This document shows, piece after piece, positions 31,462 through 41,277 of a stretch of 64,000 nucleotides of DNA. This DNA comes from Bufo bufo. Lineage: Eukaryota; Chordata; Amphibia; Anura; Bufonidae. Each line of letters starts with the position of its first letter. The stretch's first letter is position 1. A program made the position numbers and the translations under genes. Under the pieces are notes generated by a model that had not been told where the DNA came from, ran no database searches, and saw nothing but the letters and a program-made list of their open reading frames with translations. The stretch covers positions 194,273,921 through 194,337,920 of the forward strand of contig NC_053393.1 in NCBI RefSeq assembly GCF_905171765.1, in the 5' to 3' direction.

Positions 31462-31515
31462 TGCCCAAACCCCTGAAGACGCCAAGTGCTTGGCGAAACA
31501 TGTCGGGGGGCAGAA
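31462..31515 (+). ncRNA. Candidate hammerhead-ribozyme-like motif
   Basis: Order: ACCC, then CTGAAGA at 31473-31479 (fits CUGANGA), one extra C, hairpin GCCAA-GTGC-TTGGC, GAAAC at 31495-31499, AT, GTC, GGGGGG. CCC before the core can pair with GGG after GTC (helix I), GCCAA with TTGGC (helix II) and A-C with G-T (a two-base helix III with a tiny loop). The GUC triplet is the usual hammerhead cleavage site. Minimal helix III hammerheads are known from Penelope-like elements. The one extra base after CTGAAGA departs from the consensus, so activity is uncertain. Confidence 0.45.
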
Positions 31516-32138
31516 AGTGTTACTAGTGTGTTTTTAGCCAGCGCATGCCTAGCTATAATGGAGGTCTGGTAGATATATTAGTATAAGTAGTGCATCCTAT
31601 GAGGACAATTGCTGCTGCAGTTAGCTCCCTGTGAAAATAACAGAGCGCACTATTTGAGCACAGATGATGCTATAGAGAAAAGGAAAGAGAGTTTAACAGC
31701 TACAAGTGAAGAGTGCCCTCTAGTGGATTCACTTAATAATCAGACCTACTGTAACTATCTATACATTTAAAGCCGGCATAGCTGAGATTTTTAATTATAG
31801 AGTTCTAGCTATTTTAAAGACAAGAAATAAATGTTAAATTTTATATCTAGTAACACGTGTTAACCTAGGGACACTTATGGTCCTAGTGACCAATTGTAAA
31901 TAAAATGTATGTAAAGTCCCAACATGTGTTAGGGAGCTATATGTAAAGCGAGTTTGATTATCGTGACGTCACTTGGCTTTGGAAGAGGGTTAAGAATTCA
32001 CGGAGCGCTGTGCCCTGTTAATACAGCTATTGGAACCCCCACCGATCTGATATTGATGACCTATCTTGAGGATAGACGATCAATATCAAAATCCGGAAGA
32101 CCCCCTTTTAAGTTCCAAGACACGTAGATTCCCTAGGG
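31516..32138 (+). other. Tail of the hammerhead-bearing repeat and unclassified intron
   Basis: Sequence after the hairpin motif has no coding frame. Near 32035-32105 a CCCCCACCGATCTGATATTGAT fragment belongs to a dispersed non-coding repeat with the CCTATC..GGATAG words seen also at ~9401. Confidence 0.4.
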
Positions 32139-32275
32139 CAGGGATGGACAACCCAACTGTTGTAAAACTACAACTCCCACCATGCCCTGCTGTAGACTGA
32201 TAGCTGTAGGCAGTCTGTGCATGCTGGAAGTTGTAGTTTTGCAACAGCTGGAGAGCCTCAGGTTGGCCATCCCTG
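32139..32275. mobile_element. Palindromic MITE, 137 bp (CAGGGATGG termini)
   Basis: The left end CAGGGATGGACAACCC and right end GGTTGGCCATCCCTG are complementary. Inner arms AACTACAACTCCCACCATGC and GCATGCTGGAAGTTGTAGTT also pair. It folds almost end to end. Non-coding. Confidence 0.85.
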
Positions 32276-33153
32276 GTCTAGGGAAGGGAAAATTGACATC
32301 CTACTTTTAGGGAAGGAAGCACAATTGACCTTTTAAATTAGAGACTGGGAAACTGGCCTAAACAATGCCATATTGTTTTCATGTTTCATTGAGTAGTTCC
32401 CCTCTTCCCTTCGACTCCCACTTGTGTCCAGAGCATTTTTGTCTGTGATGTCTCTATCTATCTGAAGACATTTGTTATTTTAGGTCATATATTTTCATAT
32501 GTTTTGATTGCGTTGGTTCATGGTACCATACTTTGCACAACTTAGCGCTATCCCCCCCCTCCCAATCACCTCCCAATCAGGTTGTAACTATCTTTCATTT
32601 CAATTTCTGTATGATTGTCTGTTTACTGTATATCAGCATTGTTCACACACTGATGTTGGCTCATATTTAGGCTGCAGCACTCTCGGGCGATGCCGGTAGC
32701 AGCAACCCTGACCTGTTCTGCCACTCTAATTTAATACTCCTACCCCATCTGTTCTTGTATGTATTTTCCTTATGGGTCCTCTGCTGTCTCAGTAGTAGTG
32801 GTTTCCTATAGTAGCCGCAGAAGGTTCCCTAGCAACCATGGGGTGTGACAGCGCACTTACCTCCATGATTGGCCACTCACAGATTGAGTTATGCCTGGAG
32901 GGATGGGGTCAGCACTATGAAAAGAGTCGGCTGCATGATGGCCACTCACAGCCTCCATAGTGGAGGCACAACTGACATCACATTGTCACCAGTTGCCATC
33001 AGTGCTTGTTTTTGCGTGACAAGTTGTACTTTCTATCGCTACCATTTAATATGGCATACAATATAGGGGGGAAAAAAATTACAAATGGGGTAGAATTGCA
33101 AAAAAAACACAATTCCCCCATAGTTTTTTTAATTTATATACTGTGTATATATA
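32276..33153 (+). other. ZNF407 intron, no complete element recognised
   Basis: Contains a direct repeat GATGGCCACTCACAGCCTCCAT / GATTGGCCACTCACAGATTG ~75 bp apart (32866 and 32937). No coding frame with support. Confidence 0.4.
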
Positions 33154-33988
33154 TACACTCACCTAAAGAATTATTAGGAACACCTGTTCTATTTCTCATT
33201 AATGCAATTATCTAGTCAACTAATCACATGGCAGTTGCTTCAATGCATTTAGGGGGGTGGTCCTGGTCAAGACAATCTCCTGAACTCCAAACTGAATGTC
33301 AGAATGGGAAAGAAAGGTGATTTTAAGCAATTTTGAGCTTGGCATGGTTGTTGGTGCCAGACGGGCCGGTCTGAGTATTTCACAATCTGCTCAGTTACTG
33401 GGATTTTCACGCACAACCTATTCTAGGGTTTACAAAGAATGGTGTGAAAAGGGAAAAACATCCAGTATGCGGCAGTCCTGTGGGCAAAAATGCCTTGTGG
33501 ATGCTAGAGGTCAGAAGAGAATGGGCCAACTGATTCAAGCTGATAGAAGAGTAACGTTGACTGAAATAACCACTCGTTACAACCGAGGTATGCAGCAAAG
33601 CATTTGTGAAGCCACAACACGCACAACCTTGAGGCGGATGGGCTACAACAGCAGAAGACCCCACCGGGTACCACTCATCTCCACTACAAATAGGAAAAAG
33701 AGGCTACAATTTGCACGAGCTCACCAAAATTGGACTGTTGAATACTGGAAAAATGTTGCCTGGTCTGATGAGTCTCGATTTCTGTTGAGACATTCAAATG
33801 GTAGAGTCCGAATTTGGCGTAAACAGAATGAGAACATGTATCCATCCTCTGATGGCTACTTCTAGCAGGATAATGCACCATGTCACAAAGCTCGAATCAT
33901 TTCAAATTGGTTTCTTGAACATGACAATGAGTTCACTGTACTAAAATGACCCCCACAGTCACCAGATCTCAACCCAATAGAGCATCTG
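33154..33988 (+). mobile_element. DD36E Tc1-like transposon, copy 1, 3' truncated
   Basis: The left terminus CACTCACCTAAAGAATTATT (33156) follows TA. The transposase starts at ~33299 and runs in frame to an in-frame stop (GGCTACTTC-TAG near 33863), with another stop in AAATGA near 33945. It ends abruptly after CCCAATAGAGCATCT at ~33988, where unrelated sequence begins. Copy 2 at 34896-35942 is ~95% alike and carries the same internal deletion. Confidence 0.85.
33296..33988 (+). pseudogene. Tc1-like transposase (DD36E), stops and C-terminal loss
   Basis: N-terminal helix-turn-helix region (GLSISQSAQLLGFSRTTYSR), then RRMGYNSRRPHRVPL and the first catalytic Asp in WSDESRFLL. After an in-frame deletion, YPSSDGYF then a TAG and QDNAPCHKA (second Asp), then SPDLNPIEHL (Glu). 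The catalytic Glu region is present but the protein C terminus is missing. Confidence 0.8.
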
Positions 33989-34070
33989 AAAAAAACTGTG
34001 GCAGCACTCCCTTTAAAGCTGTATGAGATGTAGGGTGCCTGCTGTGGTCCCTCGATTCAGGACGGAAGAC

Positions 34071-34300
34071 AGCAAAGAAAGTTCGCAGCACTCCTTGAAA
34101 GATAAAATGTGCTCTTTTATTCACACATATCAAGTGACAAAGGTTCTGTGAGAGAACCGAAACGTTCTCAAGTCAGGTGAAAAAAAGGTTTTTCACCTGA
34201 CTTGAGAAAGGTTCTGTGAGAGAACCGAAACGTTGTCACTTGATATGTGTGAATAAAAGAGCACATTTTATCTTTCAAGGAGTGCTGCGAACTTTCTTTG

Positions 34301-34302
<2 letters not shown>
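34071..34302. repeat. Inverted repeat of a hairpin element with one flipped core
   Basis: The outer arms (AGCAAAGAAAGTTCGCAGC at 34071 versus its complement ending 34302) pair through TTTTATTCACACATATCAAG and ACCTGA.. to a central hairpin CAGGTGAAAA..TTTTCACCTG near 34175-34200. Each arm holds a 28-bp core (34139-34166 and 34207-34234) with hairpin GGTTCT-GTGAG-AGAACC followed by GAAACGTT. The two cores are in the same orientation although their flanks are inverted. The right arm has the orientation seen in the neighbouring copy at 34349-34470. Confidence 0.9.

Positions 34303-34346
<44 letters not shown>
34303..34346. repeat. (TA)n microsatellite between two hairpin elements
   Basis: About 21 TA units joining the 3' ends of two oppositely oriented hairpin-element copies. 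Further (TA)n runs are at 34471-34505, 35995-36033 and 36249-36270, all touching copies of the same element. Confidence 0.95.
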
Positions 34347-34468
34347 CACAGAAAATCTGCAGCACTCCTTGAGGTCAAAAATGTGCAATTTATTCACACA
34401 TGTCAAAAAAAGACAACGTTTCGGTTCTCTCACAGAACCTTTCTCAAGTCTCACAGAACCTTTCTCAA

Positions 34469-34470
<2 letters not shown>
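34347..34470 (-). mobile_element. Hairpin element copy with GAAACGTTGTC motif
   Basis: On the minus strand: CTTGAGAAAGGTTCTGTGAG, AGAACC, GAAACGTTGTC, a T-run, ATGTGTGAATAAA and CAAGGAGTGCTGCAG, then (TA)n. The first ~20 bp are partly duplicated (34440-34470). The order leader-hairpin-GAAAC-GTC-AATAAA recalls the candidate hammerhead repeats at 14926 and 31473, but the pre-hairpin core here (CTTGAGAA) does not fit CUGANGA. Confidence 0.5.
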
Positions 34471-34505
<35 letters not shown>

Positions 34506-34510
<5 letters not shown>

Positions 34511-34895
34511 TATTTAATTTTTTAAATTTTTTTTTTTTTATATAGATTTCACTTTGCAGTAAAAATGACTTATCCTCTTCATTCTTCAGGTCACTATGAT
34601 TACAGCAATGCCACACTTGTATAGTTTTTCTTGTGTTTTAATACTGAAAAATGTATCTTTTTTTCTTGTCATCTGACCCCTATAACTTTTTTATAGTTAT
34701 GTCCATTTTGAGGTGTGTGTGTGACTTTTTGATCATTTTTTATTCAAATTTTTCCATTATGCCATTCACCATATGGGATGCATTTTTTATATTTTAGTAG
34801 TATGGGCATTTTCACACGTGGTGATGCCTGTGATGTTTTTTTTATTTTTTATTGTTTATTTTGATTTTGGGTAAAGTGGGTTATTTGAATATATA
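34506..34895 (+). other. ZNF407 intron, T-rich, no feature recognised
   Basis: T-rich sequence following the (TA)n run; no transposon ends or coding frame seen. Confidence 0.45.
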
Positions 34896-35942
34896 CTCAC
34901 CTAAAGAATTATTAGGAACACCTGTTCTATTTCTCATTAATGCAATTATCTAGTCAACCAATCACATGGCAGTTGCTTCAATGCATTTAGGGGTGTGGTC
35001 CTGGGCAAGACAATCTCCTGAACTCCAAACTGAATGTCAGAATGGGAAAGAAAGGTGATTTAAGCAATTTTGAGCGTGGCATGGTTGTTGGTGCCAAACG
35101 GGCCGGTCTGAGTATTTCACAATCTACTCAGTTACTGGGATTTTCACGCACAACCATTTCTAGGGTTTACAAAGAATGGTGTGAAAAGGGAAAAACATCC
35201 AGTATGCGGCAGTCCTGTGGGCAAAAATGCCTTGTGGATGCTAGAGGTCAGAGGAGAATGGGCCGACTGATTCAAGCTGATAGAAGAGCAACGTTGACTG
35301 AAATAACCACTCGGTACAACCGAGGTATGCAGCAAAGCATTTGTGAAGCCACAACACGCGCAACCTTGAGGCGGATGGGCTACAATAGCAGAAGACCCCA
35401 CCGGGTACCACTCATCTCCACTACAAATAGGAAAAAGAGGCTACAATTTGCACAAGCTCACCAAAATTGGACTGTTGAAGACTGGAAAAATGTTGCCTGG
35501 TCTGATGAGTCTCGATTTCTGTTGAGACATTCAAATGGTAGAGTCCGAATTTGGCCTAAACAGAATGAGAACATGTATCCATCCTCTGATGGCTACTTCC
35601 AGCAGGATAATGCACCATGTCACAAAGCTCGAATCATTTCAAATTGGTTTCTTGAACATGACAATGAGTTCACTGTACTAAAATGGCCCCCACAGTCACC
35701 AGTTTCAACCCAATAGAGCATCTTTGGGATGTGGTGGAACGGGAGCTTCGTGCCCTGGATGTGCATCCCTCAAATCTCCATCAACTGCAAGATGCTATCC
35801 TATCAATATGGGTCAACATTTCTAAAGAATGCTATCAGCACCTTGTTGAATCAATGGCACATAGAATTAAGGCAGTTCTGAAGGCAAAAGGGGGTCCAAC
35901 ACCGTATTAGTATGGTGTTCCTAATAATTCTTTAGGTGAGTG
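34896..35942 (+). mobile_element. DD36E Tc1-like transposon, copy 2, both ends present
   Basis: Left terminus CTCACCTAAAGAATTATTAGG after TA at 34894-34895, right terminus CCTAATAATTCTTTAGGTGAG near 35920-35940. About 1,047 bp, shorter than a standard ~1.3-kb element because of an internal deletion in the transposase. Confidence 0.88.
35042..35910 (+). pseudogene. Tc1-like transposase (DD36E), internal deletion and frameshift
   Basis: 224 open codons from MGKKGDLSNFERGMVVG. Helix-turn-helix GLSISQSTQLLGFSRTTISR, then RRMGYNSRRPHRVPL, first Asp in AWSDESRF, second Asp in QQDNAPCHK. NENMYPSSDGYF joins directly what should be separated by about 50-60 residues between the first and second Asp. 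A one-to-two-base loss near 35701 (SP..NPIE) shifts the frame; the C terminus continues as PIEHLWDVVERELRALDVHP to GGPTPY at 35907. With the missing bases the second Asp to Glu spacing would be 36 residues. Confidence 0.85.
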
Positions 35943-35996
35943 AGTGTATGTATGTATGTATGTGTGTGTGTGTGTATATATTATATATATATATTA

Positions 35997-36033
<37 letters not shown>

Positions 36034-36036
<3 letters not shown>

Positions 36037-36248
36037 ACTTGGCTTGATAATGGCTCTGTGAGAGAGCTAAAACGTTGCCTGTATCAACATGTATTGAATA
36101 CATTTAGTTTTTTTTCACTTTTTATCCAAGGAGTGCTGCGTTGCGTTTATTTGGATTATGTGTGGACCACAGGACCTAGGGGAATAACGCTGGCACCTGA
36201 ATCATTTATAGCACTTGAAGTGAGGAGTGCTGCCCTGCCATCTTCTGG
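36034..36248 (+). mobile_element. Hairpin element copy, degenerate, between (TA)n runs
   Basis: Reads CTTGATAATGGCTCTGTGAG, AGAGCT, AAAACGTTGCC, a TTGAATACA segment and CAAGGAGTGCTGCG, the same order as the 34207 and 34347 copies with more substitutions. (TA)n lies directly before and after. Confidence 0.55.
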
Positions 36249-36290
36249 ATATATATATATATATATATTATATTTATCGAAAGATAGAGA

Positions 36291-36785
36291 TGGTGACCTC
36301 CTAGTAATTCCTAGGCCTTTCCCTAACTCCTGCCAGTATGAGCAGATCCTGATGGTGGAAATACTCATACACCGGATACCTAAAGCCCTGCTAAAACTGA
36401 CGAGCACTAGGATAGGTAGCAGGGGATGAGACAGCTGGTTCCTTCCAGAATGAAGAAACCTGCGTCTCCCTGAGGCCTAGAAACAACACACACCAGATAT
36501 TAAGAAACAGCGAAGGCAACAAGTACTTAGCTTAGAGATGTATGGAGAAGCACGAGATCCAAGACAAACCAGCATTAGCAACTCCAAGCAGAAACTATCA
36601 ACCGCATGGTCAGCAGTGTGAGGCGGATCTAAATATATCTCCAACACTGATAACGAGCGGCACTTGGGGAGAGGTGAGATGCTGCCAAACAACAACATAC
36701 ATAGAGGAAAACAGAGAGACCTGTCAGCCTCACGTGCAGCAAGTCTATCCGATCTTCTCACCTCTCTCACAGGAGGGACCGTGAC
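36291..36785 (-). repeat. Gypsy 3' LTR
   Basis: Matches 40778-41277 with roughly 5-8% differences by eye. The first bases of the minus-strand LTR read GGTCACGG rather than TGTCACGG, one change from the canonical TG start. The other end abuts (TA)n and ATCGAAAGATAGA. Confidence 0.88.
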
Positions 36786-37085
36786 CGTACCCCCCCTTCT
36801 ACGGGTGGCCTCCGGAAACCCAGGACTGACTTTATCAGGATGCGCCCTGTGAAAGGCCCTCACAAGGTGACTGGCATTCACGTCGGTTGCAGGAACCCAT
36901 ATTATTTCCTCTGGACCGTAACCCTTCCAGTGCACGAGGTACTGAAGAGATCCACGAAGAATACGTGAGTTCACTATTCTGGCAATCTGAAACTCAAGAT
37001 TAGCATCCACCATGACAGGAGGTGGTGGCAGAGAGGACGGTTCAGCAGGTTCAACATATCTTTTCAGCAATGACTTGTGAAACAC
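36786..37085 (-). pseudogene. Gypsy integrase C-terminal chromodomain
   Basis: Reads [15 protein letters not shown], then an FQIARIVNSRILRGSLQYLV and HWKGYGPEEIIWVPA chromodomain with HLVRAFHRAHPDK after it. The chromodomain guides integration to modified chromatin in chromoviruses. It ends near the purine tract before the LTR. The frame is locally intact. Confidence 0.8.
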
Positions 37086-37178
37086 ATGTTATCGAGAAAC
37101 ACTTGAGACTTGCATTAGGTAAACCTGATAATGGTATAAAGTGCGCCATCTTGCTGAAGCGGTTAACAACCACCAGAA

Positions 37179-37671
37179 TCACAGTTTTCCCAGAAGAATT
37201 AGGCAAATCTGAGATAAAGTCCATGTACAAATGAGTTCAGGGTCGGGATGGGATAGACAAGGGAAGTAGAGATCCTGAAGGCCGAGTATGAGCCACCTTA
37301 GTACGCGGACAAGTCTTACAAGCTGCCACATAGCCCTCAACACATTTATGTAACCCTGGCCACCAGAATCTTCGAGAAATGAGATCCACAGTGGATCTGC
37401 TCCCAGAGTGTCCCGTAAGAACAGTATCGTGATGTTCCTTAAACACCTTGTGTCGTAGTTCCGAAGGGACAAACTACTTCCCTGGAGGACAGGCATTGGG
37501 TGTCTCTCCCTGGGCCTCCAACACCTCTGCCTCAAGTTCAGGATAAAAGGTGGATACAACCACCCCATCAGCCAATATTGGAGCAGGATCCTCCGAATCA
37601 TTCCTCCCTGGGAAAGTTACGCGACAAGGCATCCGCCTTGACGTTTTTAATCCCAGGACGATAAGTGACAA
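37179..37671 (-). pseudogene. Gypsy integrase zinc-binding domain, core deleted
   Basis: The minus strand reads EHHDTVLTGHSGSRSTVDLI, then RRFWWPGLHKCVEGYVAACK and CPRTK, giving the HH-CC zinc-binding pattern. Only ~150 bp separate this from the chromodomain start at 37085, where the catalytic DDE core (several hundred bp in related elements) should be. The core is therefore deleted apart from a short [12 protein letters not shown] stub. Confidence 0.8.
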
Positions 37672-37879
37672 TGAAATTAAATCTAGTAAAAAACAATGGC
37701 CTGCCTTGGATTCAGACGTTTAGCCGACTGCAGGTAGGCCAGATTATTTTGATCACTAATTACCGTAACGGGATGAATCGCTCCTTCCAACCAATGACGC
37801 CACTCTTCAAAAGCCAATTTAATGGCCAACAACTCTCTATTACCTACATCATAATTTCTTTAGTCAGAAGAGAGTTTTT

Positions 37880-38701
37880 TTAGAGAAAAAAAGCGCAAGG
37901 GTGCCATTTGCTAGGAGAAGAACCCTGGGACAAGACGGCTCCAATCCCTAACTCTGATGCGTCAATTTCCGCAATAAATGGTTGTGACACATCCGGTTGC
38001 ACCGGAATAGGAGCAGAAGAAAAACATTCCTTTATTGCTAAAAAAGCATGCAATGCTTCTTCAGACCAGACAGAGAAATCCGCGCCTTTGTTAGTCATAT
38101 CAGTTAATGGTTTAAAAACAGTTGAGTAATTCAAGATAAATTTACTGTAGTTGTTGGTAAACCCCAAAAATCGCATGAGTGCCTTCCGATCTTCGGGTCG
38201 ATCCCAGTCCAACACACCACGGACTCTTTCCGGATCCATACAAAAACCCGAAGATGAGAGTAGGTACCCCAGGAATTGCACTTTAGGGACCGCAAATACA
38301 CACTTCTCCATTTTGGCATACAATTTATTCTCTCTTAGGATCTGTAAGACCTGTCTAACGTGATCCTTATGCGTCTCCATATCAGGGGAATAAATTAAAA
38401 TATCATCCAGATAAACCACCGCAAACCTGCCCACTAAATGATGAAAGATGTCATTGATGTGTTAAAAACCGCAGGAGCTTTGGAAAAACCAAAAGGCATG
38501 ACGAGATTCTCAAAATGACCCTCAGGAGTATTAAAGGACGTTTTCCATTCGTCCCCTTCCTTGACTCTTATCTCCAACTTGGAGAACACCTTGGCGCAGA
38601 CCATCTGATTTGAATAAATCTGGGATCAAAGGAAGGGGATAGGGATCACAGATAGTGATGCTATTAAGCTCACTGAAGTCCAAACATGGCTTAAGAGTTC
38701 C

Positions 38702-38736
<35 letters not shown>

Positions 38737-38940
38737 AAAGAAGAACCCCGCCGCCATTGGTGATGTGGATGGTCTAATATGACCTTTAGCCAAACTCTCG
38801 GTGATATACCTTCGCATGGCTACTCTTTCGGGTTTAGAAAGATTATACAACCGAGACTTTGGCAATCTAGCTCCAGGAATAAGGTTGACTGGGCAATCAT
38901 ACTCCCGATGAGGAGGCAACTCCTGGTCACCACCCTTAGG
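37880..38940 (-). pseudogene. Gypsy reverse transcriptase / RNase H, broken
   Basis: The fingers start at [17 protein letters not shown] (38731-38919). A T30 tract at 38708-38737 has expanded within or next to it. The palm YLDDILIYSPDMETHKDHVR is at ~38410 and is followed by VQFLGYLLSSSGF and the start of RNase H (FIAEIDASELGIGAVLSQG). Frameshifts occur near 38440-38700 and after 37880. Confidence 0.85.
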
Positions 38941-39226
38941 CTAGTTTCACACTTGCGGCAGGACGGATCCGTCCTGCGGCTATTTCGCCGTGCCCCCGGG
39001 CCGCCGCTCCGTCCCCATTGACTATAATAACCTGACATGCAGTAATTTTAGTCCGGCGGCCTTTCGCCGTGCACCGCTGTGCTGCGCCGGAGCTCCGCCC
39101 CGTCCCCATTATAATCAATGGGGACGAAGCGGCGGCCAGGGGGCACGGCGAAATAGCCACAGGACGGATCCGACATGGTGAACAGCATGTCGGATCCGTC
39201 CTGCCGCAAGTGTGAAAGTACCCTTA
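38940..39226. mobile_element. MITE nested in the Gypsy element (TTTCACACTTGCGGCAGGA termini)
   Basis: Left TTTCACACTTGCGGCAGGAC and right GTCCTGCCGCAAGTGTGAAA are inverted repeats ~280 bp apart, with partial internal arms (GCCGTGCCCCCGGGCC / GGCACGGCGAAATAGCC). It interrupts the Gypsy pol sequence between protease and RT, so it is younger than that element. Same superfamily as 16632-17204 and 45575-46050. Confidence 0.88.
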
Positions 39227-39846
39227 GAGAATACATCAGAAAAATCAGAAAGGAAAGGAGGTAACATTTTAGTAGTTACAACAGAAAGCGACGTGCTAAG
39301 ATAGTTGTCAAGGCAGAAATCACTCCAATCGAGAATCTGTCTCGCTTGCCAATCGATGATAGGGTTATGTTTTTTTAACCATGGTACACCTAAGACCAGA
39401 GGAGCAGGCAAACCCTCCAGCACAAAACATTAAATGGATTCAATATGAGAATCTCCCACCTTTAGGCGAATGTCCTGCACCATTTGAGACAGATACTTTT
39501 GAGAGAGAGGGGCGGAATCAATCGCAAACACAGAAATATTTTTGTCTAATGCGCTTGTTGTCACACCATGCATACAGACAAACTGGCCATCCACTAAATT
39601 AACCCCTGCCCCACTGTCAATAAATACTTTCTTTTCCACAGTTTTGGAATCTAGGGCCACCTTGGCAGGCAGGAAAAAACGGGTACTATCGGTAAAAGGC
39701 AAAAGTACATTCTCAACTTCCCCATCCACACTACCAAGAGTGAGAAGAGGACTAGACACATTAGGACTTTTTTTCCCCTTTTCACCTTGATGTTTAGCAT
39801 AAGGGCATACGTTAACAAAATGTCCTCCTTGACAACAGAAAAGCAA
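39227..39846 (-). pseudogene. Gypsy zinc knuckle and aspartic protease region
   Basis: Reads a CCHC-like CCQGGHFVNVCPYAK followed by a linker and KVFIDSGAGVNLVDGQFV, the DSGA active-site motif of retroviral-type proteases. Then LVLGVPWLKKHNPIIDW leads toward RT. It is separated from gag by a frameshift near 39845 and cut by the nested MITE. Confidence 0.78.
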
Positions 39847-40695
39847 AGTCTTTTCTTAACCCTAAAGTTTTTATCACCTGGTCCAAGTGTGACCTGACCC
39901 AATTGCATTGACTCATCACCAGACAGGAGCTCGAGTGTCTCTTTACCCAGAGTGTCAGAAGAGACCGATTCCCTGTATGATAATACGTCCCAAGCGAGAG
40001 GAACTTTAGATATCTCCCTTAGGCGTCTATCAATACGCACCGCCAGAGTCATGGCCGCCTCCAATGACTGTGGATTTGCGTGAAATGCCAAGGCGTCCTT
40101 TAGGTTCTCAGATTGTCCTTGACAAAATTGACTACTGACATCTGGGTCATTCCACTCCGTATCAGTTGCCCACCTCCTAAATTCAGAGCAATAGGACTCA
40201 GCTGAACGCTCTCCCTGCCGCAAGCAACGCAACTTAGATTTGGCCAGGAAAACCCGATCTGGGTCATCATAGGGAAGTCCCAGAGCTCTGAAAAATTCAT
40301 CTACCGACCGGAGGGATTGTGAACCAGTCGGCAAAGAGAGAGCCCAAGACTGAGCATCACCTTTCAGCAACAAAATAATAATCCCAACTCTCTGACTCTC
40401 GTCCCCAGAAGAGCTAGGACGCAGTCTGAAATATAATTTGCACGATTCCCTGAACCGAACAAAGTTGTCACTTCCCCTGGAAAACCTATCTGGGAGAGCA
40501 ACCTTTGGTTCAGGGCAGGCCTGTTTCCAGCTGCCAGAACGCCATCGCCTGTGGTCTCTGAAACTGTGCAATGGCCGTGTGGAGGTCAGCCACCTCCAAA
40601 GACAGCCCCTGCATACGATCGACCAGTGCAGAAACAGAATCCATAACTGCACAGATAAAACAAAGGATAACGGTTTGGGCGGTTGTTAATGTCAC
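39847..40695 (-). pseudogene. Gypsy gag capsid region, frameshifted
   Basis: Starts with MDSVSALVDRMQGLSLEVAD in one frame (40510-40695). The capsid continues in another: LPDRFSRGSDNFVRFRESCK, GDAQSWALSL and CLRQGERSAESYCSEFRRWA. These are typical retrotransposon gag motifs. At least two frame changes. Confidence 0.78.
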
Positions 40696-40777
40696 AGGTT
40701 AAGGGGAAGAGAAAACACCAAATACACACAACAATGAATAGACAACAATCTAGGCCTCAAAAGCTAAGGAAGAGAGA

Positions 40778-41277
40778 TGAAGACCTCCTAGTAATCCCTA
40801 GGCCTTTCCCTAACTACTGCCAGTATTAGCAGATCCTGATGGTGGAAATACTCATACACCGGATACCTAAAGCCCTGCTAAAACTGACGAGCCCTAGGAT
40901 AGGTAGCAGGGGATTAGACAGCTGGTTCCTTCCAGAATGAAGGAACCTGCATCTCCCTGAGGCCTAGAAACAACACACACCAGATAATTAGAAACACAGA
41001 AGGCAACAAGTACTTAGCTTAGAGATGTATGGAGAAGCAGGAGTTCCAAGACAAACCAGCACTAGCAACTCCAAGCAGAAACTATCAATGGCATGGTCAG
41101 CAGTGTGAGGCGGATCTAAATAGAACCCCATCACTGATAACAAGCGGCACCTGAGGAGATGTGAGATCCTGCCAAACAACAACATACATAGAGGAAAACA
41201 GAGAGACCTGTCAGATAGCCTCACGTGCAGAAAGTCTATCCAATCTTCTCGCCTCTCTCACAGGAGGGACCGTGACA
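40778..41277 (-). repeat. Gypsy 5' LTR
   Basis: The 5' LTR in element orientation, starting TGTCACGGTCCCTCC at 41277 on the minus strand and ending ..TCTTCA at 40778. Confidence 0.88.

Larger units (their letters stand above)
36291..41277 (-). mobile_element. Gypsy (chromovirus-type) LTR retrotransposon, defective
   Basis: Two ~495-500-bp LTRs in the same orientation (minus) flank a minus-strand interior with gag, protease, RT, RNase H, integrase zinc domain and a chromodomain. The termini are TGTCACGG.. on the minus strand, and a purine-rich tract AAGGGGGGG precedes the 3' LTR. Every ORF is broken, the integrase core is deleted and a MITE is nested inside (38940-39226), so the copy is old and dead. 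Confidence 0.92.

Noticed and set aside
34207..34245. A full hammerhead ribozyme at the GGTTCT hairpin elements
   Set aside because: GAAACGTTGTC is suggestive, but the preceding core reads CTTGAGAA, which does not fit CUGANGA, so it is kept only as a hairpin element and not called a ribozyme.
34216..36429. Open frames with (IY)n stretches
   Set aside because: They are translations of (TA)n microsatellites.
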